Assembly: GCF_001579805.1 (NCBI RefSeq)
Contig: NZ_CP014546.1
Span: 6,200,001 to 6,264,000 of the forward strand
DNA length: 64,000 nt
Reading direction: 5' to 3'
From: Pseudomonas azotoformans
Lineage (GTDB): Bacteria > Pseudomonadota > Gammaproteobacteria > Pseudomonadales > Pseudomonadaceae
Shown: positions 59,547-64,000 of the stretch, one piece after another
How the letters are laid out: each line of letters starts with the position of its first letter
Numbering within the stretch: position 1 is the stretch's first letter
Made by a program: the position numbers and the translations under genes
Notes under the pieces: model-generated
What the model was told of the DNA's origin: nothing
Seen by the model: the letters and a program-made list of their open reading frames with translations, nothing else
Databases searched by the model: none

Positions 59547-60202
59547 CCTGCACATTACTCCTGGTGGATGACCATGCACTGATCCGGGCCGGCGTACGCG
59601 CGCTGGTCCAGGACATTCCCGGCTACACGGTGGTCGGTGAGGCCAGCGATGGCGCACAGTTGCTGGAGCAGTTCAGCGCCCTGCTGCCCGATATCGTGCT
59701 GTTGGACCTGTCGATGAAACACACCGGCGGCCTGGATGCCCTGCAGCAACTCAAGCGCGCCTACCCCAAGAGTCGCGTGCTGATCCTGTCGATGCACACC
59801 GACCCGGAACTGATCATGTGCGCGCTGGAGTCCGGCGCCCATGGCTACCTGCTCAAGGACACCACCGCCAACGAGCTGGAACATGCGCTGCTGGCCCTGC
59901 GCAACAACGAGCGCTACCTGAGCCCGGCGATTGCCCACACCGTGATCAACCAGGCGCTGGTACGCAGCCAGGGCCCCACTACCCCGGCTGGCCACAGCCA
60001 CAACCTTACGGCTCGGCAGTTGGAGATCCTGCGGTTGATTGTGCGCGGCAAGTCCACCCGGGAAATCGCCCACGGCTTGGGCTTGAGCATCAAGACCGTG
60101 GAAGCTCACCGCTCGCAGATCATGAAACGCCTGCAGATTTTCGACGTGGCCGGCCTGGTGTTATTCGCGGTGCGCGAGCAGATCATCAGCCTGGACGACT
60201 AA
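59543..60202 (+). CDS. NarL/LuxR-family response regulator
   Basis: This 219-residue partner of the preceding kinase has a receiver (VDDHALIRAGVRALVQ, phospho-acceptor in DIVLLDLSMKHTGG, Lys in GAHGYLLKDTTANE) and a GerE/LuxR helix-turn-helix (LTARQLEILRLIVRGKSTREIAHGLGLSIKTVEAHRSQ; core GLSIKTVEAHR). The start is GTG at 59543. Its 3' end overlaps the convergent yegS gene by 42 bases. Targets are unknown. Confidence 0.9.
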   Translation: MTCTLLLVDDHALIRAGVRALVQDIPGYTVVGEASDGAQLLEQFSALLPDIVLLDLSMKHTGGLDALQQLKRAYPKSRVLILSMHTDPELIMCALESGAHGYLLKDTTANELEHALLALRNNERYLSPAIAHTVINQALVRSQGPTTPAGHSHNLTARQLEILRLIVRGKSTREIAHGLGLSIKTVEAHRSQIMKRLQIFDVAGLVLFAVREQIISLDD

Positions 60203-61081
60203 CGGCGAATCCACCGGCAGGTGCACGCGCAAGGCCTTGGGCAGGGCCTCGAAGTGCAGGTCATCACCCTCCAGCGGTTCGCCATCCAGGTTGATGTACA
60301 GGCCCTGTGCGACCTTGATATTCACCCACGGCAGGCGCGCCCGGACGAACATGGTGTCCAGGCCCCAGCCGTTGTTCATCAACTCACGCAAGGTACCGAC
60401 CACCTCCTGGGGCGCGGGCAGGATGCTGACATCCAGCAAGCCGTCATCGGCCATGGCGCCGGGGCATAGCTCATGGCCGCCGCCCGCTTGGCGACCGTTG
60501 CCGATGCCCAGGGCGAGCAGCTCGCCTTTCCAGTGGAAATCGGGGCCATCGAGTTCGGCGTAGGCAGCCTTCAGCTCGCTGAAACGGGTCAAGCCGGTGA
60601 ACAGGTAGGCGGCGCCGCCGAGGACTTTCTTCAAATCTTCGGAGGTGTTGGCGGTGACTTGGCTGCCGAAACCGCCGGTGGCCATGTTGAGGAAGATTTG
60701 CCCGCCGACCTGGCCGAGGTCGATGGCCCTTGGCGGTACATCCAGCAGCGCCAGCGCCTGGGCGGGTTCGAGCGGCACGCCGGCGGCCTTGGCGAAGTCG
60801 TTGGCGGTGCCCAGTGGCATCAGCACCAGGCTGGCGTCGGTCTTGGCCTGGGCCATGGCTTCGGCGACGTCGCGCAAGGTGCCGTCGCCGCCGCCGGCGA
60901 TGATATGGGTGTAGCCGTCTGCCAGGGCTTCGTTGACCAGGCGTTGGGCATCGCCGCCTTCCCATGTGACCCGCACCGCCAACTCGCCGCCCTGCTTGCG
61001 TCGGGCCTGCACGGCAGAGCGTACGTCCTCGTTGAGGGCTTGCTTGCCGTGGAGGATCAACAGGGCTTTGGGGGTGGTCAT
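60161..61081 (-). CDS. yegS: YegS-type lipid kinase (diacylglycerol kinase catalytic domain)
   Basis: This 306-residue kinase has the family signature IIAGGGDGTLRDVAEAM and LMPLGTANDFAKAAGV, plus the C-terminal NGWGLDTMFVRARLPWVNI (core FVRARLPW) and LDGEPLEGDDLHFE. YegS phosphorylates phosphatidylglycerol or related lipids in vitro. ATG 61081 with a CAGGAGA site is chosen; the upstream extension begins near the structured repeat. It is convergent with the response regulator gene. Confidence 0.92.
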   Translation of the reverse strand: MTTPKALLILHGKQALNEDVRSAVQARRKQGGELAVRVTWEGGDAQRLVNEALADGYTHIIAGGGDGTLRDVAEAMAQAKTDASLVLMPLGTANDFAKAAGVPLEPAQALALLDVPPRAIDLGQVGGQIFLNMATGGFGSQVTANTSEDLKKVLGGAAYLFTGLTRFSELKAAYAELDGPDFHWKGELLALGIGNGRQAGGGHELCPGAMADDGLLDVSILPAPQEVVGTLRELMNNGWGLDTMFVRARLPWVNIKVAQGLYINLDGEPLEGDDLHFEALPKALRVHLPVDSPLVVQADDLLAHRE

Positions 61082-61298
61082 TGAGGGAATCTCCTGATTC
61101 AAGGGTGCTTGGAGGATGTGGACCTTGGGCGGGGAGAAAAAAGCCATTGGGGTTGGAAATTATTTGTTGGTCTTTGGGTACATATCCGTTATTTGGGTAA
61201 CGGCTGAAATTGGTTCCGCCCTTACGGCGGGTCACTTTGCAAAAGCGGCAAAGTAACCATGGACTTGTTCCCTCAAAACGTACGCCATGAAGCGAGTG

Positions 61299-62096
61299 TT
61301 AAGCAGTTTGCTTCAGTTGCTTTGCGTAGTCATTAGGTGAGCTGTATCCCAGCGCCGAGTGCAGCCGTGCCGCGTTGTAAAACCCATGGATGTAGCTTGC
61401 GATTGATGCATGGGCCTGTGCTTTGCTGGGATACACACCGATGGCTTCTTCCTTCTTGAGTGTGGCAAAAAAGCTCTCTGCCACGGCGTTATCCCAGCAA
61501 TTCCCCTTACGGCTCATGCTTTGCACGAAGCCTCTTTCCGCGATCATGCTACGAAAACCGCTACCGGTGTATTGTCGGCCTCGATCAGAGTGAAAAATCA
61601 CACCGTGATCCACGGGCGCTCTGGTCCAGGCGTTCATGAACGCCTGTTGTACCAAGCCCTCGGGCATACGATCCGACAGGCTGTAACCCAGCACCTGCCG
61701 GGTCTGGATACTCAACACCACAGCCAAGTACAACCAACCCTGGCGGGTCGAAATATACGTGATATCCCCCACCCAGGCGGGTGCTGGGCTTGTCACGGAA
61801 AAGCGTCGTTTTAACACGTTGTCAGAAATAGGTTGGATATACCGGTTATCCGTCGAGTGTTTGAAGCGGGCTTTGATTTTTCCTCGCAGCATTTCCTCTC
61901 TCATCAGACGAGCTACTCGCTTGTGCCCTATCGCGTACGAGCGGTTATGAAGCGCCTTAACCATGCGTGGACGCCCATAAGTGCCTCGGCTTGCCCGATG
62001 AATCGCGCGAATTTCCAAGCGAATCGCCACATCTGGATCAGGACGTTTCTGACGCTTCAAATAGCCGTGAAAGCCCGACACCGAGACCTCCATCAC
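61299..62096 (-). CDS. IS3-family transposase OrfB (DDE integrase domain)
   Basis: The frame has an HTH-like N-terminal part (RASRGTYGRPRMVKALH) and the integrase catalytic core: first Asp in WVGDITYISTRQGWLYLAVV, second Asp in GVIFHSDRGRQYTG, and Glu in GNCWDNAVAESFFATLKKE. Codons upstream of the nominal ATG at 62096 also match the family (YAFVARERTHFPVRLLC), so the true product is an OrfAB fusion made by -1 slippage at the A run at 62186-62192. The natural protein therefore probably starts at 62446. Confidence 0.9.
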   Translation of the reverse strand: MMEVSVSGFHGYLKRQKRPDPDVAIRLEIRAIHRASRGTYGRPRMVKALHNRSYAIGHKRVARLMREEMLRGKIKARFKHSTDNRYIQPISDNVLKRRFSVTSPAPAWVGDITYISTRQGWLYLAVVLSIQTRQVLGYSLSDRMPEGLVQQAFMNAWTRAPVDHGVIFHSDRGRQYTGSGFRSMIAERGFVQSMSRKGNCWDNAVAESFFATLKKEEAIGVYPSKAQAHASIASYIHGFYNAARLHSALGYSSPNDYAKQLKQTA

Positions 62097-62152
62097 TCGA
62101 CATAACAGCCTGACTGGAAAGTGAGTCCGTTCACGGGCGACAAAGGCGTATC

Positions 62153-62446
62153 TCAGTTGGACTCTTTGGCAAAGAACGCCGTCGCTTTTTTTAGGATTTC
62201 TCGCTCCATTTTGAGCGTGGCATTTTCAGCTCGAAGCCGAGCCAGCTCGCTTTCCAGGTCAGAGACCGGATGCCGGGCAGGAGAACTGAGAGGACGCCCG
62301 TTGCGTGCGGCGTCCAGCCAATTACCTAAGGTTTTGACCGAGATATCCAACTGTCGGGCAGCTTCTCCTCGACCAATGCTTTCAGCGAGTGTCACTGCCT
62401 GAGCTTTGAAGTCGTCGGTGTAACTGCGGCGAGTTTGCTGTGCCAT
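62153..62446 (-). CDS. IS3-family OrfA (helix-turn-helix DNA-binding subunit)
   Basis: This 97-residue protein has the InsE-like helix-turn-helix RRSYTDDFKAQAVTLAESIGRGEAARQLDISVKTLGNWL (core GEAARQLDISVKTLGNW) and a C-terminal leucine-zipper-like helix LESELARLRAENATLKMEREIL. Near its end the codons CTA AAA AAA GCG contain seven A residues, a slippery site for -1 frameshifting into OrfB. ATG 62446 follows GGAGGC. Confidence 0.9.
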   Translation of the reverse strand: MAQQTRRSYTDDFKAQAVTLAESIGRGEAARQLDISVKTLGNWLDAARNGRPLSSPARHPVSDLESELARLRAENATLKMEREILKKATAFFAKESN

Positions 62447-62710
62447 AAGTGCCTCCAAGATTGCGATTAAAATATCGCTTCTTGGCGTCCGCTGCGAGGG
62501 AACAAGTCCACCAAAACGCTCTTGCCCCAACACTCGGCACCTCGCTTAGGCTCGGTGTGCCCGTAATCCGACAGTGATTTGGGGGGCCGCCGCCACGCGC
62601 CATCCATGGCGCGGGGCGGCTAAACCGGCATCCCTGCCGGTTTACCCCCCAAATCCCTGCCGAATTCCGGCCAGCGTGTTTGACGGGGCGCCTAAGATCA
62701 AAATCAAAAG

Positions 62711-62842
62711 CAAAAGCACAGCGGCCTGACAGCCGGCTTGAGTGGTGTAGAGCATCTGGATAAACACGGCGTCCTCACGTTTTTCGCCGGCAAGCCGGCT
62801 CCTACAGAGGACAAAAAACGTATCCACGATGCGAAGCGAGTC
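62711..62842. repeat. Spacer with REP-like hairpin between repeat copies C and B
   Basis: This 132-bp spacer holds GCCGGCAAGCCGGC (62788-62801), a REP-like short palindrome flanked by CTCCTACA. No gene is visible. Copies C and B point away from each other across it, so the region is a large inverted repeat. Confidence 0.55.
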
Positions 62843-63125
62843 GCTCTTGATCTTGATTTGAGGCGCCCCGTTAAACACGCTGGCCGAACGCAGGCTTTGG
62901 AGCATGGGTAACCCGGCAGGACGCCGGGTTAGCCGCGCTGGGCCAAGGATGGCCCATCGCGGCGGCCCACGCTCCAAAGCCGGAGTGAGGGCACACCGAG
63001 CCTAGGCGAGGTGCCGAGTGTTGGGGCAGAGACCTTTTGGTTACTTTTGGGGCGTTTGCCAAAAGTGACCCGCTGTAAGAGCGGAACCATAGGCGGCCGT
63101 TACCTAAATAACGGATATGTACTCA
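62843..63125 (+). repeat. Large structured dispersed repeat, copy B
   Basis: This copy follows the same plan as copy A: start GCTCTTGATCTTGATTTG, outer stem 62893-62908 with 62966-62981 (GGCTTTGGAGCATGGG, one mismatch), a TAACCCGGC/GCCGGGTTA hairpin, TGGGCCA/TGGCCCA hairpin, CTTTTGG/CCAAAAG and CCGCT-GTAAG-AGCGG, ending CGTTA-CCTAAA-TAACGG and ATATGTAC. It ends one base before the stop codon of the convergent DUF2802 gene. Confidence 0.8.
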
Positions 63126-63126
63126 A

Positions 63127-63519
63127 TCAACTCTTATGCAACTTACTCATCAGTTGCGCCTCAGCCTGAGTCAACCCACAAGACTGCGTCAACTCATCCA
63201 CCGTAGCCCCCATCCCCACCAGCTTGGCAGCCTGGGCAAACGAAAGACTCGAAGGATCCCGCTGCTCAATCTGCGCCAGTTTGTCAGGCAACGGCGCAAG
63301 AATCGCGCGCAATTCATGCACCTCGTCCCCGACCTTCACCGCACTCTGCTGAAAGTGATCAACCCGCTTCACCAACTCCAGCATCCGCCGATCACGCACA
63401 GCATCACGCTCAGCCTGCTGCAACAACAGTTCACGCTGCTGACGCACATAGCGCAACAGAAATGCCAAAGTCCCAGCCCACAGCAGGGCCAGGACAATCA
63501 CCGCGGCCTCAAGGAACAA
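63127..63519 (-). CDS. DUF2802 family protein downstream of cheW
   Basis: This 130-residue protein has one N-terminal membrane helix (MFLEAAVIVLALLWAGTLAFLL), a coiled-coil stretch (RQQRELLLQQAERDAVRDRR) and a small C-terminal helical domain (SFAQAAKLVGMGATVDELTQSCGLTQAEAQLM) with a helix-turn-helix-like look. It follows cheW, as is common in Pseudomonas chemotaxis clusters, and starts at TTG 63519, overlapping the cheW stop; GGAGAG within cheW serves as ribosome site. The function is unknown; a link to chemotaxis or polar placement is inferred from context. Confidence 0.8.
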   Translation of the reverse strand: MFLEAAVIVLALLWAGTLAFLLRYVRQQRELLLQQAERDAVRDRRMLELVKRVDHFQQSAVKVGDEVHELRAILAPLPDKLAQIEQRDPSSLSFAQAAKLVGMGATVDELTQSCGLTQAEAQLMSKLHKS

Positions 63520-64000
63520 TCAGATGCTCTCCAGTTCCGACCATTCTTCTTCGCTCATCATCTTGTCCAGCTCAACCAGAATCAGCAGCTCGCCGTTCTT
63601 GTTGCACACGCCCTGGATGAACTTGGCGGACTCTTCGTTACCCACGTTCGGCGCGGTTTCCACTTCCGATTGGCGCAGGTAGACCACTTCGGCCACGCTG
63701 TCGACCATGATCCCGACCACTTGCTTGTCGGCCTCGATGATCACGATACGCGTGTTGTCATTGACTTCAGTCGGCACCAGGCCGAAACGCTGGCGGGTGT
63801 CGATCACCGTCACCACGTTGCCGCGCAGGTTGATGATGCCCAGCACGTAGCTCGGCGCACCCGGCACCGGGGCGATCTCGGTGTAGCGCAGCACTTCCTG
63901 CACGCGCATCACGTTAATGCCGTAGGACTCGTTGTCCAGTTTGAAGGTCACCCATTGCAGGATCGGATCATCCAAACCTTGTGCGGACGCTGACTTGTTC
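63520..64000 (-). CDS. cheW: Chemotaxis coupling protein CheW, first bases outside the window
   Basis: The frame reads NKSASAQGLDDPILQW from base 63999, so the ATG probably straddles the window edge and only its first two bases are missing. The visible 159 residues contain the coupling domain: WVTFKLDNESYGINVMRVQEVLR, PVPGAPSYVLGIINLRGNVVTVID (core GIINLRGNVVTVID) and IQGVCNKNGELLILVELDKMM. CheW bridges chemoreceptors and CheA. The TTG at 63975 is not needed as a start. It ends at the start of the DUF2802 gene. Confidence 0.95.
   Translation of the reverse strand, partial: NKSASAQGLDDPILQWVTFKLDNESYGINVMRVQEVLRYTEIAPVPGAPSYVLGIINLRGNVVTVIDTRQRFGLVPTEVNDNTRIVIIEADKQVVGIMVDSVAEVVYLRQSEVETAPNVGNEESAKFIQGVCNKNGELLILVELDKMMSEEEWSELESI

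Larger units (their letters stand above)
61260..62510 (-). mobile_element. IS3-family insertion sequence, 1251 bp
   Basis: The ends are perfect 15-bp inverted repeats, TGGACTTGTTCCCTC at 61260-61274 and its complement at 62496-62510, with the TG...CA termini of IS3 elements. A 3-bp target duplication CCA flanks it (61257-61259 and 62511-62513). It carries orfA and orfB joined by a probable -1 frameshift. Intact ends and frames suggest recent and possibly continuing activity. Confidence 0.93.
61179..62710 (-). repeat. Large structured dispersed repeat, copy C (reverse, split by an IS)
   Basis: The copy lies on the minus strand and is divided into 62511-62710 (5' half) and 61179-61259 (3' half) by the IS3-family element. 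Joining the halves after removing one CCA restores an uninterrupted unit. Its outer stem is GATTTGGGGGG/CCCCCCAAATC (62576-62586 with 62645-62655), different in sequence from copies A and B yet still paired. Confidence 0.8.

Overview
The window reads as chromosomal DNA of a Pseudomonas of the P. fluorescens group. The reasons are high GC content, REP-type palindromes between genes, pyoverdine genes (pvdS, pvdG, pvdL, pvdH, mbtH), Pseudomonas-type minCDE, CheV/CheW chemotaxis proteins and an atu terpene cluster. No rRNA, tRNA or CRISPR array was seen.

Layout. 1-381: start of a large minus-strand protein running off the window. 529-8326: a urate degradation unit, with uraH divergent from puuE-uraD-alc-allA-puuD, a purine permease and a Tsx-like porin. 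Together these take urate across the outer and inner membranes and break it down to glyoxylate and urea. 8330-18431: housekeeping genes (patatin-like lipase, lipid A acyltransferase, minCDE, RluA-type pseudouridine synthase, M18 aminopeptidase, MscS channel, M20 hydrolase). 18615-20316: mbtH and pvdH. 20458-21231: an AmpDh3-type amidase. 21355-26826: dsbRS two-component genes divergent from dsbD, a TlpA/DsbE-like gene and dsbG. 26902-29619: an unrecognised 905-residue protein built of alternating beta-rich repeats. 29749-44301: pvdL, pvdG and pvdS. 45231-54492: atuR divergent from atuABCDEF, for citronellol/geraniol degradation. 54566-64000: small housekeeping genes, cheV, a NarL-type two-component pair, yegS, an IS3-family element, a DUF2802 gene and cheW, which lacks only the first bases of its start codon at the window edge.

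Two large genes are broken in this sequence by one extra base each: pvdL near 39410 and atuC near 49234. The extra G lies in the same ten-base context both times, so sequencing error must be excluded before either is called a pseudogene.

The least expected signal is a dispersed element of about 290 bp with three copies (52301-52594, 62843-63125, and a reverse copy at 61179-62710 split by the IS). Several helices keep their pairing while their sequences differ between copies, the pattern expected of selected secondary structure. Other points are a possible 17-codon leader peptide coupled to pvdG, matched palindromes between uraH and puuE, mirror-image palindromes between atuR and atuA, and a tandem 11-bp repeat ahead of dsbD.

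All family assignments come from reading protein sequences and gene order; no database search was run.
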